Assembly (NCBI GenBank): GCA_934621705.1
Contig: CAKTUP010000011.1
Coordinates: 1-24,717 of the forward strand
Length of the DNA stretch: 24,717 nt
Origin: an uncultured Petrimonas sp.
GTDB lineage: Bacteria > Bacteroidota > Bacteroidia > Bacteroidales > Dysgonomonadaceae
Direction of reading: 5' to 3'
Part shown: piece by piece, positions 5,882-13,738 of the stretch
Layout of the letters: every line of letters begins with the position of its first letter
Position numbering within the stretch: position 1 is the first letter of the stretch
The notes under the pieces: generated by a model
The model's input: the letters and a program-made list of their open reading frames with translations, nothing else
What the model was told of the DNA's origin: nothing
The model's database searches: none
Translations under genes and position numbers: made by a program

Positions 5882-7216
5882 ATGAAGTACAAAAATTATA
5901 CCTTACACAGTTTTAGAGATTTAACCCAAATTAATAACTTATCGACCGATGAAATTGAAGCTATCCGCGTAGTGGGAAATGTTCTTCCCTTTAAAACAAA
6001 CAATTATGTAGTTGAACAACTTATAGACTGGAACAACGTGCCCAACGACCCCATTTTTACACTTACCTTTCCCCGGAAAGAAATGTTGTCGAAACCGCAT
6101 TATAACAAGGTTGCTAAGTTGTTGCAGACGGAAGAAGGGCCGCGGCCTTCGCAGGCTTTTCAGGATGAAATAAATAAAATAAGGCTGAAACTGAATCCCA
6201 ATCCGGCAGGACAGGAATACAACGTACCTTCTTTCGAAGGCAAAAAACTGCACGGAATACAGCATAAGTATCGCGAAACGGTATTGTTTTTTCCCAGCCA
6301 GGGGCAAACGTGCCACGCGTATTGTACCTTTTGTTTCCGCTGGCCGCAGTTTACCGGCTTGAAAGACCTGCGATTCGCCATGAAAGAAGCTGATTTGCTG
6401 CACCGTTACCTGCTTAAACACAAAAAGGCCACCGATGTGCTGTTCACCGGCGGCGACCCGTTGACAACCAAGGCCAGGGTGCTGGCAGCTTACATCGAAC
6501 CGCTGTTGACGAAGGAATTCGACCATATTCAGAACATCCGAATCGGTTCCAAAGTGTTGGCGTATTGGCCTTATCGTTTTCTGACGGATAGTGATGCCGA
6601 TGAGTTGCTCGCGCTTTTCGAAAAAGTAAATAAAGCGGGCAAACACCTGGCTTTGCAGACGCATTTCAATCATCCGGCGGAACTTTCTACCGATGCCGTA
6701 AGGCAAGCTATCGAACGTATTCGAAACACGGGAACACAGATGCGCACGCAATCGCCGGTGATGAAGAACATAAACGATAAGCCCGAAATTTGGTCAACCA
6801 TGTGGAAAGAACAGGTGCGTTTGGGGCTTATTCCTTATTATATGTTCGTTGCCCGCGACACGGGTTCGAAATCTTTTTTCGAATTGCCGCTCGTGAGGGC
6901 ATGGAACATTTTCCAGAAAGCTTACACTAACGTGAGCGGAATTGCCCGAACCGTGCGTGGACCGAGCATGAGTTGCAGTCCGGGAAAAGTGCAGGTGCTG
7001 GGTGTATCGGAAGTGAAGGGTGAAAAAGTATTCGTTCTTCGATTTCTGCAATGCCGCAACCCCGAGTTGGTCGATATACCGTTCTTCGCCCGATACGATG
7101 CCAAAGCCACCTGGTTTGATGAGCAGAAACCGGCTTTCGGAGAAGAAAAATTTTTCTTTGAAAAAGACGATTTGATCGGCAAAAACGGAAGAGAAAATGA
7201 TTTTAGCTGGGAGTAG
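5882..7216 (+). CDS. Lysine 2,3-aminomutase-like radical SAM protein (KamA family)
   Basis: A 444-residue radical SAM enzyme. The [4Fe-4S]-binding motif CHAYCTFC gives Cys at 144, 148 and 151, followed by LFTGGDP (187-193), typical of the aminomutase branch. SPGKVQVLG near 366-374 matches the region that holds the PLP-binding lysine in lysine 2,3-aminomutase (Lys369 here). The expected activity is PLP-dependent 1,2-amino migration, but the substrate is unknown. An upstream ATG at 5837 would add 15 residues; I prefer 5882 because homologues I recall start MKYK-YTLH and the preceding bases are A-rich, a common initiation context in this phylum. It is divergent from the arginine operon, so an amino-acid substrate related to lysine, arginine or glutamate is plausible but unproven. 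Confidence 0.88.
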   Translation: MKYKNYTLHSFRDLTQINNLSTDEIEAIRVVGNVLPFKTNNYVVEQLIDWNNVPNDPIFTLTFPRKEMLSKPHYNKVAKLLQTEEGPRPSQAFQDEINKIRLKLNPNPAGQEYNVPSFEGKKLHGIQHKYRETVLFFPSQGQTCHAYCTFCFRWPQFTGLKDLRFAMKEADLLHRYLLKHKKATDVLFTGGDPLTTKARVLAAYIEPLLTKEFDHIQNIRIGSKVLAYWPYRFLTDSDADELLALFEKVNKAGKHLALQTHFNHPAELSTDAVRQAIERIRNTGTQMRTQSPVMKNINDKPEIWSTMWKEQVRLGLIPYYMFVARDTGSKSFFELPLVRAWNIFQKAYTNVSGIARTVRGPSMSCSPGKVQVLGVSEVKGEKVFVLRFLQCRNPELVDIPFFARYDAKATWFDEQKPAFGEEKFFFEKDDLIGKNGRENDFSWE

Positions 7217-7736
7217 AGGATTTCCTTTATACCATCGGAGTCGGTATATTCTACCGACATGTCCCACAAGGGACAAACAACGATAGTCATAGGCGTAAAT
7301 CTATGGTAAGGGTTGACAAACCAACCTACGCCGAAGGTGTTGAATGATGTCCAATGTTCGACCTTTCGGGTCGTATTGGGTTAACGAACCATTTTCCGTA
7401 CGTTTCACTGTACGGTTATTTTAGTTCAATCCCTTCGGGATTCTGAGAAAATAGCAGCCCTGTCCTTATCCGGTAAAGGCTTACTGCAAAGACACTCTTT
7501 GATTACCTACTAACACATTGTTAGATTACCTGCTAATGCATCGTTAGATTACCTACTAATACACCCCGGAGATTTCGTGCGATTATGGCTGGAATATCGA
7601 AGGCATTACAGGTGCAACGCCCTAAGAATATATCTCTTCCTCAACAATCATAATAAAGTTTAACAGCGAAACTTATCTTTTACGCCATATGTTATATATA
7701 GTGACATTTCAATTATGGACTTTAAAAATTATTTAA
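7217..7736. other. Long noncoding region: hairpin array plus 23-base tandem repeat
   Basis: About 520 bases without a gene. From 7260 to 7440 there is a series of short stem-loops: TGTCCC-acaa-GGGACA, CGACC-tttc-GGGTCG, CCGTAC-gtttcact-GTACGG and AATCCC-ttcg-GGATT. They are followed by the tandem repeat at 7501-7565 and then AT-rich sequence leading to the gene at 7737. The first hairpins may end the radical SAM transcript, but no clear T-run follows them. The style resembles the second array at 15435-15641. Confidence 0.6.
7501..7565. repeat. Three tandem copies of a 23-base repeat
   Basis: Units start at 7501, 7524 and 7547, each beginning GATTACCT(A/G)CTAA. The first two end in a GTTA that mirrors the internal TAAC/TAAT, giving small inverted repeats; the third copy is truncated after about 19 bases. 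The units are about 80-90% alike. Function unknown; the lack of unique spacers rules out a CRISPR array. Confidence 0.8.
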
Positions 7737-8270
7737 ATGGAAACAAATCAAAATTACGTAGATGATTTCCGACCGGAATACAGAGGCGAGTATGTATCCC
7801 GCGTATTCAGAACAAGAGAAGAAGCTGATGCAGCGTACGAAAGGCTGAGAGAAAAGGGCTATTCGGATGACGAAATTAACGTGATGATGTCTGACGCTAC
7901 GCGCGACAGGTACTTCACCAGAACCCACAACGAAACCGAGTTGGGCAACAAGGTAGCGGAAAATGCGGGTAAAGGTTCGCTCATTGGCGGAGGCATCGGA
8001 GCCGTGGTCGGCGCTATCGCCGCTATTGGAACCAGCGTACTTATTCCCGGGCTGGGGCTTGTTGTGGCAGGCCCGTTGGCAGCGGCTTTGGCCGGTGCGG
8101 GAGCAGGCGGCGTAGCCGGTGGACTAATCGGCGCATTAACGGGCGCGGGTGTCCCCGAAGACGAAGCCAAACGATACAAAAGAGACATCGAAGAAGGCGG
8201 GATTTACGTGGGTTTTCGCCCCAGAACCGAAGACGATGCCCGCTATGCGTACGACGAATGGTATCCGTAA
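7737..8270 (+). CDS. Glycine-zipper membrane protein with YflT-like stress domain
   Basis: A 177-residue protein in three parts. Residues 18-55 (YVSRVFRTREEADAAYERL and on to the DDEINVMM region) resemble the YflT/general-stress-protein ligand domain. Residues 78-140 are a long Gly/Ala-rich hydrophobic stretch with GxxxG spacing (GGGIGAVVGAIAAIG, AGAGAGGVAGGLIG), likely two membrane-inserting helices. A short acidic C-terminal piece (GIYVGFRPRTEDDARYAYDEW) ends it. There is no signal peptide. Similar proteins are linked to general stress in other bacteria; the role here is inferred. It stands alone, with a terminator-like hairpin just downstream at 8298-8330. Confidence 0.75.
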   Translation: METNQNYVDDFRPEYRGEYVSRVFRTREEADAAYERLREKGYSDDEINVMMSDATRDRYFTRTHNETELGNKVAENAGKGSLIGGGIGAVVGAIAAIGTSVLIPGLGLVVAGPLAAALAGAGAGGVAGGLIGALTGAGVPEDEAKRYKRDIEEGGIYVGFRPRTEDDARYAYDEWYP

Positions 8271-8297
8271 ATTGTTAATTACGGGAAACAGTATAAG

Positions 8298-8330
8298 AAT
8301 TGTCACACGGATGTGGTGGCAATTTTTTTT
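8298..8330 (+). terminator. Probable terminator of the glycine-zipper gene
   Basis: AATTGTCACAC-ggat-GTGGTGGCAATT is an imperfect stem (one bulge, one G-U pair) followed by T8. It sits 27 bases past the stop, between convergent genes, so it also shields the minus-strand gene. Confidence 0.65.
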
Positions 8331-8345
8331 ATAAGCCTAAAATGT

Positions 8346-8852
8346 TCAATCCCTGTGTTCGTTACAAAGGAATGGCGTAATGCTCAACAAAGCAAAGCTC
8401 AGCGTTGAAAATACAAATCTCACGTGAAAGTTTTCAATAGATTTTGCCTGCATCTGTTCGATTTTTAAAATGTCGTTGTCTGTCAACTGTGCGATATCTA
8501 CATTGCGAATAAACTCGTTGATGGGCATTTGCTGCGTAGTGATATAGATAACTTCGAGAACGAAAAGGAGAAACGATAATCCCAGGAATAAAAAGAATAG
8601 GGTCTTCCATTTTTTGATATGAATTAATATCGTTAAAACGAAAAGCCCCATCAAAACCGGACCGTAAATACTCATTTTGTTGTGCATAAATTCGCCATCG
8701 GCAATTTTCCAGTATTTCACATATTCAATTGCTGACATTTTAGTTTCAACCGGAGCCATTTCATGAAAAAACACCATGCCGGCATAAAATCCGATGTTTA
8801 CTAAAAGCAGATAGAAAAGAATTTTTCTTACAGTTGAAAATGATGAATTCAT
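8346..8852 (-). CDS. Four-helix membrane protein, DUF1772-like
   Basis: A 168-residue protein with four predicted membrane segments at about 11-30, 62-80, 84-105 and 143-162 and a polar loop at 107-142 (MPINEFIRNVDIAQLTDND). This layout, with a Pro-x-N motif after the third helix, resembles the DUF1772/anthrone oxygenase-like family, but I recognise it only loosely. The ATG at 8852 gives a short polar start before the first helix. It lies 69 bases upstream of the convergent end of the glycine-zipper gene's terminator region and on the same strand as the S9 peptidase, whose stop is 69 bases before this ATG, so co-transcription is possible. Confidence 0.6.
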   Translation of the reverse strand: MNSSFSTVRKILFYLLLVNIGFYAGMVFFHEMAPVETKMSAIEYVKYWKIADGEFMHNKMSIYGPVLMGLFVLTILIHIKKWKTLFFLFLGLSFLLFVLEVIYITTQQMPINEFIRNVDIAQLTDNDILKIEQMQAKSIENFHVRFVFSTLSFALLSITPFLCNEHRD

Positions 8853-8921
8853 TGTTTAATTTTAAGCGAATACATGTAGAGCGTAAAGTATTGGTGGATA
8901 CATAAATTTGGTTGGTATAAT

Positions 8922-10829
8922 TTAATTTTTAGCTTGTGGAGTTCTTAAATATTTATCTAGAAACTCCAATGTCTTATTGTCTGAATCGATTTGATTTTCT
9001 TTTTTTATAAATCCGTGACCTTCATCGGGATAGACAACATACTCAACCGGAACGCCATTTTTCTTAACGCCTTCCACTATTTCATCGCTTTCTATCTGAA
9101 GCACGCGCACATCGTTGGCTCCCTGGAAAACAAGAAGCGGTTTGGTGATTTTCTCGTAATTAAACAAAGGCGAAATCTTTTTGAGGCGCACACTGTCGGC
9201 CGAGTCAGGGTCGCCCATTTCATCGTAAAGCGCTTTGCGGAAAGCTTCCCAGTAAGGAGGAATGCTTCGTAAGGTTCGAAGCCAATTGCTAACTCCAAAC
9301 AAATTTACACCTACTTTAAATTCATCAGGATGCAGTGTTAATGCATTTAGTACTACATTTCCGCCGTAACTTCCACCGTAAATTCCGATAGCGGTACTGT
9401 CGATATAATCTTGTGAAGCGAGCCATTTTTTGCCCCAAATGCAGTCCAAAAGATCGCCTTCGCCGTGTTTTTGATTATCCATTTTATAGAAAGTTTTTCC
9501 GTAGCCGCTGCTTCCCCGATTATTTACCGCCAAAACTGCGTAACCCTTATTTACCGCAAACTGAATAGTGTTACTAAATCCAACACGGCTTTGCCCGCCC
9601 GGTCCGCCATGCACATAAACCAATGCCGGCACCTTATTCTTTTTGCTTGCCTGAAGCGGTTTGTAATATATGGCAGGAATTTCCAGCCCGTCGAACGATT
9701 TGTAGCGAACAACTTCGGATTTGACCAAATCATTTTCATCTACTTCTTTGTTCAATGTGGAAGTCAGTTTCTTTAATTTGTTTTCGGCAATATTGTATGA
9801 ATAGATATTGCTCGGGCTCGTACTGCTCCCGATGGATAGAATCATGTTTTTCTCCGATGGTGAAATCGTAACATTTTGAATGTCCCCGTCAGCAATTTCG
9901 GGAAAAGTAATCGGCTTATTCTGTGCGTGATCAAACACAAGTAGTTTATTTTTACCGTCTGCATTCACAAAAAATGTGTGGTATTTTTCATTCTCACTCA
10001 GGCTCATTCCCAATACATCCCAGCTGTCTTCAAAATATTTTTCTGCTTTACCGGAGTGGATGTTGTATTTTACGATATAACTAAATTCGCTGTTGTCGTT
10101 GGTGGTGTAATAGAGAATGCTATCGTTTTTTTCGAAAGCAGTAACATTCCAGGTTGCTTCGTTATCGTTGCTTAATCGTTTATATGTTTTTGTCTGATTG
10201 TCATAGAGATAAAGTTCGTTTTTATCGGTCGTAATGCTTTTGGCCAATGCAATATATCGTTCATTGTGGCTAATTCCCGAAATACCGAAAGCCGAATCGT
10301 TGCGGAAGATTATTTCGGGTTTCCAAGCAACCGTATCTATTTTTAGCAAATCGAAGAACCTGGGGTCGCGCCTGTTGCTGGTTACATACATCGATTTTTT
10401 ATCCAGGCTCCATCCGGCAAAAGAATTGGTGCTTCCGGGCCAGGGTGTCAGGTTCTTTGCAATAGTGTCGTTGATATTCTGTAAATAGAGGTGGTAGTTT
10501 TCATTTCCGCCTTCATCCTGATCGAAGATAAAGTTGTCGCTTCCTTTTAGAAATCCTACCGGAAATTTCGAATTCGTTGTTGAATAGGTTAATTGACGTG
10601 ATGTGGTATCAGCAACATTCAACATGTAGATATTGTAAATACCCGATTGATTGCTTCCGATGAGGATTTTTGAGTCGTCGCTGTTAAATCCTGCGGTAAA
10701 TACAGAAACATTATTTCTCAATTGTTCTGCCGTGTACTGCTTGGGCATTCTCGATTGGTCTTTCTCCTGATTGCACGATAGCGCGAAAATTGCCGCCATA
10801 AAAAGAACGGATAGATTTTTTGCTTTCAT
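8922..10829 (-). CDS. S9 family peptidase (prolyl oligopeptidase type), lipoprotein
   Basis: A 635-residue serine peptidase of the dipeptidyl/acylaminoacyl peptidase group. The lipoprotein signal MKAKNLSVLFMAAIFALSC places lipidated Cys at 19. Residues 40-365 have repeated WD40-like/TolB beta-propeller strands (for example SNQSGIYNIYMLN), and 370-635 are the alpha/beta-hydrolase domain. The catalytic triad is visible: Ser487 in GGSYGG, Asp573 in GANDVRV and His605 in DEGHGF; the oxyanion HGGPGG loop is at 407-412. It probably trims short peptides at the cell envelope. It is minus strand, followed by the DUF1772-like gene. Substrate preference cannot be read from the sequence. Confidence 0.92.
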   Translation of the reverse strand: MKAKNLSVLFMAAIFALSCNQEKDQSRMPKQYTAEQLRNNVSVFTAGFNSDDSKILIGSNQSGIYNIYMLNVADTTSRQLTYSTTNSKFPVGFLKGSDNFIFDQDEGGNENYHLYLQNINDTIAKNLTPWPGSTNSFAGWSLDKKSMYVTSNRRDPRFFDLLKIDTVAWKPEIIFRNDSAFGISGISHNERYIALAKSITTDKNELYLYDNQTKTYKRLSNDNEATWNVTAFEKNDSILYYTTNDNSEFSYIVKYNIHSGKAEKYFEDSWDVLGMSLSENEKYHTFFVNADGKNKLLVFDHAQNKPITFPEIADGDIQNVTISPSEKNMILSIGSSTSPSNIYSYNIAENKLKKLTSTLNKEVDENDLVKSEVVRYKSFDGLEIPAIYYKPLQASKKNKVPALVYVHGGPGGQSRVGFSNTIQFAVNKGYAVLAVNNRGSSGYGKTFYKMDNQKHGEGDLLDCIWGKKWLASQDYIDSTAIGIYGGSYGGNVVLNALTLHPDEFKVGVNLFGVSNWLRTLRSIPPYWEAFRKALYDEMGDPDSADSVRLKKISPLFNYEKITKPLLVFQGANDVRVLQIESDEIVEGVKKNGVPVEYVVYPDEGHGFIKKENQIDSDNKTLEFLDKYLRTPQAKN

Positions 10830-11136
10830 ATTTTCGTTGGTTTAGTAAAAAAAATATATGATGAAACCTTGCTAATTTAAACTGATTCTAATTTATATTT
10901 CCGCAAATATAATATGGGAAAACGCGTTTGATACTTTTTTAATGAATTATTTTAGATAAGTACGAAAGCAGTGGTTTTTACGGGTTAGATTGAAAATATA
11001 CAGAATTACCTAATTGTGAGAGTGAATTGTTACCTCAGGACACTCTTTTTCAACAAAAACCGCAACGTTTAATTTAATTAACATAGAATTAGGGGAATTA
11101 TTGCTTATTTTGCTGTTTCATTTGGTAGAAAAGTAA
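10830..11136. other. Divergent intergenic region between the S9 peptidase and parA
   Basis: AT-rich spacer of 307 bases with no gene. It contains a minus-strand -7-like box TATATTTG at 10904-10911 for the peptidase. For parA I see only TTATTTTG near 11105, which is one position off the consensus. No clear hairpin or parS-type palindrome was found. Confidence 0.6.
10904..10911 (-). promoter_or_regulatory. Candidate -7 box for the S9 peptidase gene
   Basis: The minus strand reads TATATTTG, matching TAnnTTTG, 75 bases upstream of the ATG at 10829. No TTTG -33 box occurs at the usual 19-21 base distance. Confidence 0.45.
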
Positions 11137-11901
11137 ATGGGCAAAATCATTGCATTGGCAAATCAGAAAGGTGGCGTGGGAAAAACCACCACTACAATTA
11201 ACTTAGCGGCATCGCTGGCTGCTTTGGAAAAAAGTGTTCTTGTTGTGGACGCCGACCCGCAGGCGAATGCTTCGTCGGGGTTGGGTATCGATATCCGTAC
11301 GCTGAAATGTACCGTTTACGAAGGGCTTATCGGCAGGTGCAAACCCGCCGATGCCGTTATGAAAACGCCTTTCGAGAATATCGATATCATTCCGTCGCAC
11401 ATCAATCTGGTGGGAGCCGAGTTGGAAATGGTGCAAATGGACAACCGCGAAAAGCGCTTGCGCGATTTGCTGAATCCGTTGCGTGAAAAGTACGATTATA
11501 TCCTTATCGACTGTTCGCCCTCGCTCGGTATCATTACCGTAAACGCGCTCACGGCTTCCGATTCGGTGATGATTCCCGTTCAGTGTGAATATTTTGCTCT
11601 CGAAGGATTAAGCAAGCTATTGAACACCATTAAAATAATAAAATCGAAACTGAATACAGGGCTGGAGATCGAGGGTTTTGTGCTCACCATGTACGATTCC
11701 CGCCTGCGCCTGCACAACCAGATATACGAAGAAGTAAAAAGCCACTTTAAAGAATTGGTTTTCGATACGGTTATTCAACGAAACATTACGCTCAGCGAAT
11801 CGCAGAGCCACGCCAAGCCGGCGCTGATGTACGATGCCGGATCGCGAGGAGCCATCAATCACATGCAGTTAGCGCAGGAATTAATCGAAAAAAATAATTA
11901 A
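11137..11901 (+). CDS. parA: Chromosome partitioning ATPase ParA (Soj)
   Basis: A 254-residue ATPase that binds DNA nonspecifically and moves ParB-parS complexes during chromosome segregation. The deviant Walker A motif KGGVGKTTT is at residues 11-19, with signature Lys11 and Lys16; DADPQANA and the Walker B strand YILIDCSPSLG follow. The length and lack of an N-terminal HTH fit the chromosomal (Soj) type rather than the plasmid P1 type. The start ATG has an A-rich upstream stretch. It heads the parA-parB-DUF5683-transglycosylase cluster that is common in Bacteroidota. Confidence 0.96.
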   Translation: MGKIIALANQKGGVGKTTTTINLAASLAALEKSVLVVDADPQANASSGLGIDIRTLKCTVYEGLIGRCKPADAVMKTPFENIDIIPSHINLVGAELEMVQMDNREKRLRDLLNPLREKYDYILIDCSPSLGIITVNALTASDSVMIPVQCEYFALEGLSKLLNTIKIIKSKLNTGLEIEGFVLTMYDSRLRLHNQIYEEVKSHFKELVFDTVIQRNITLSESQSHAKPALMYDAGSRGAINHMQLAQELIEKNN

Positions 11902-11918
11902 CTTTGACGGTTTCTTTG

Positions 11919-11968
11919 GATATCAGACATCAGGCTTTTTGTGATTTAAAATCTGTCATCTGATATCT
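11919..11968. repeat. Inverted repeat of the TCTGATATC family between parA and parB
   Basis: GATATCAGA (11919-11927) and TCTGATATC (11959-11967) are perfect inverted arms around a 31-base loop. The right arm lies in TCTGTCATCTGATATCT, a 17-base word found again exactly at 17268-17284 between rpsB and tsf. This points to a dispersed intergenic repeat. Confidence 0.75.
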
Positions 11969-11983
11969 ATTAATAAGCAAACT

Positions 11984-12886
11984 ATGGCAAAAAAAAACGC
12001 ATTAGGACGAGGTTTAGACGCACTTATCACGTTTAACGAGGGCGAATCGCAAGGTTCCACATCGATAAACGAAGTAGAATTATCGAAAATATTTCCCAAT
12101 CCCGACCAGCCGCGCCGCGTTTTCGACGAGGAATCGCTGGAAGAGTTGGCCGCATCCATTCGTAAGATAGGCCTGGTTCAGCCGATAACGTTGCGCCGCG
12201 AGGACGACGATTCGTATCAGATCATTGCCGGAGAACGCCGTTATCGGGCTTCGCTGCTGGCCGGACTCACTTCAATTCCCGCCTATATAAAAGCTGCCGA
12301 CGATAATGAGTTGATGGAAATGGCGTTGGTGGAAAACATTCAGCGCGAAGACCTTAACTCCATAGAAATAGCGCTGGCATACCAGAATCTTATCGATTCG
12401 CTTTCGCTTACTCAGGAGCAGTTGAGCGAAAGGGTGGGGAAAAAACGCACCACCATAACCAATTACCTGCGCTTGCTGAAACTCCCTGCCGAAGTGCAAA
12501 TGGGCGTAAAAGACAAAAAAATTGATATGGGGCACGCGCGCGCACTGGTTACGATGAACGATCCGGTGGCGCAACTCTCTCTGTATAATCTTATTCTGGA
12601 AGACGGATTGTCGGTTCGACGCGTGGAAACCATCGTACGCGAATACTCCGAAGGAAAACCGTTAAAGAAAGAATCGGAAAAGAAGGGAAGCAGCGTCAGC
12701 AAAAAGACTGCAGGCAAATCGTTTGCCGATGATTTTGATGCACTTAAACAGCATTTGTCCAATTATTTCAACACCGATGTTCAATTCAACTACAACAAAA
12801 GCGGAAAAGGAAAAATTACCATTCCGTTTTCTTCTACCGAAGACCTGGAGCGAATTATCGGTATGTTTGATACAATGAGGAAGTAA
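11984..12886 (+). CDS. parB: Chromosome partitioning protein ParB (Spo0J)
   Basis: A 300-residue CTPase clamp that loads at parS and partners ParA. The N-terminal start MAKKNALGRGLDALI is typical of chromosomal ParB. The ParB/Srx-like CTP-binding domain spans about 29-125, with GERRYRA at 83-89 and ENIQRED at 117-123. The central HTH follows (LTQEQLSERVGKKRTTITN, about 136-165), and a C-terminal dimerization region at 250-300 comes after a charged linker. It lies 82 bases after parA; the gap holds a repeat. Confidence 0.96.
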   Translation: MAKKNALGRGLDALITFNEGESQGSTSINEVELSKIFPNPDQPRRVFDEESLEELAASIRKIGLVQPITLRREDDDSYQIIAGERRYRASLLAGLTSIPAYIKAADDNELMEMALVENIQREDLNSIEIALAYQNLIDSLSLTQEQLSERVGKKRTTITNYLRLLKLPAEVQMGVKDKKIDMGHARALVTMNDPVAQLSLYNLILEDGLSVRRVETIVREYSEGKPLKKESEKKGSSVSKKTAGKSFADDFDALKQHLSNYFNTDVQFNYNKSGKGKITIPFSSTEDLERIIGMFDTMRK

Positions 12887-12953
12887 TTTTAGATTTACAA
12901 TTTTCACTCAAAAAATCTATTGTCTAAAAATCTATCAGTCTCTTACAGAATTT

Positions 12954-13694
12954 ATGCTTAATTTTCGGAACATTATTTTTTTACTGCTCGTCCTGTTTGC
13001 CGTCAATCGCTTACAGGCACAGCAAAACACGGTTCCACAACACCCCGACTCGATAAAAATACAAGCGACTGACTCAACCGTTGTATTGCAAACCGATTCG
13101 GTGAAAATTGAAGCACAAAGTATAATTGTTCCACCACCGTCTGATTCCGTAACCGTTATATCACCGCAAGGCGTGGTTATCGAGAAAAAAGTTTTTAAGC
13201 CCGACCCAAAAAAAGCGGTGTTATATTCCGCCATTTTTCCCGGATTGGGGCAGATATACAACCGGAAATACTGGAAACTGCCTATTCTCTACGGCGGATT
13301 TGTGGGATTCGCTTACGCCATAACCTGGAACAACGGGCATTATCAGGATTATTTTGGGGCGCAAAAAGCCATTTTAGACGATGACCCTACCAACGACCAT
13401 ATTTGGCACAGAATGCTTCCTTACGGACAAACTGCGGAAAATGCCGATAAACAGTGGTTTTCCGGTGTGTTGAAAACTCGTAAAGACCATTATCGCTATT
13501 ATCGGGATTTCAGTATAATTTTAACCGTGGCGTGGTATGGCTTGGGAATTGTGGATGCTTATGTTGACGCGCAACTGTTTGAGTTTGATGTCAGCCCCGA
13601 CTTATCAATGCGTGTGGAGCCGGTAATTTTCAAAAAAACAGACTCGAATTACCTGGCTAATTCTTACGGATTTAGATGCAGTTTTAGTTTTTAA
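12954..13694 (+). CDS. DUF5683 membrane/envelope protein
   Basis: A 246-residue protein with a signal peptide (about 1-22, ending RLQAQ), then a Ser/Thr/Pro-rich stretch to about 80 with repeated DSxKIxAxxS-like segments. The conserved DUF5683 core follows: KKAVLYSAIFPGLGQIYN at 83-100, and a hydrophobic segment ending in GLGIVDAYVDAQLF. The family is common in Bacteroidota next to parAB and mltD, but its function is not established. Membrane association is inferred from the two hydrophobic segments (about 104-122 and 183-200). It lies 67 bases after parB and 44 before the transglycosylase gene. Confidence 0.85.
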   Translation: MLNFRNIIFLLLVLFAVNRLQAQQNTVPQHPDSIKIQATDSTVVLQTDSVKIEAQSIIVPPPSDSVTVISPQGVVIEKKVFKPDPKKAVLYSAIFPGLGQIYNRKYWKLPILYGGFVGFAYAITWNNGHYQDYFGAQKAILDDDPTNDHIWHRMLPYGQTAENADKQWFSGVLKTRKDHYRYYRDFSIILTVAWYGLGIVDAYVDAQLFEFDVSPDLSMRVEPVIFKKTDSNYLANSYGFRCSFSF

Positions 13695-13695
13695 C

Positions 13696-13723
13696 GTAAA
13701 GACGCGATTAATCGCGTCTCTAC
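13696..13723. repeat. Near-perfect 28-base palindrome between DUF5683 and the transglycosylase gene
   Basis: The 18-base centre GACGCGATTAATCGCGTC (13701-13718) is a perfect palindrome, and the outer GTA...TAC also pairs, with one mismatch (13699 against 13720). It fills most of the 44-base gap inside the cluster. From memory the same word is dispersed in several genomes. The design is like 4799-4818. Confidence 0.75.
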
Positions 13724-13738
13724 AAAGTATAAAATTGA

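Noticed and set aside
5939..6751. 270-codon open frame on the minus strand across the radical SAM gene
   Set aside because: Antisense shadow of a well-supported gene; composition is Phe/Arg-rich with no domain.
7501..7565. CRISPR array
   Set aside because: Units are directly adjacent without unique spacers, and no cas genes are near.
8416..8431. CACGTGAAAG as a parS site
   Set aside because: Only about 11 of 16 positions fit, the dyad is broken and it lies in a coding region.
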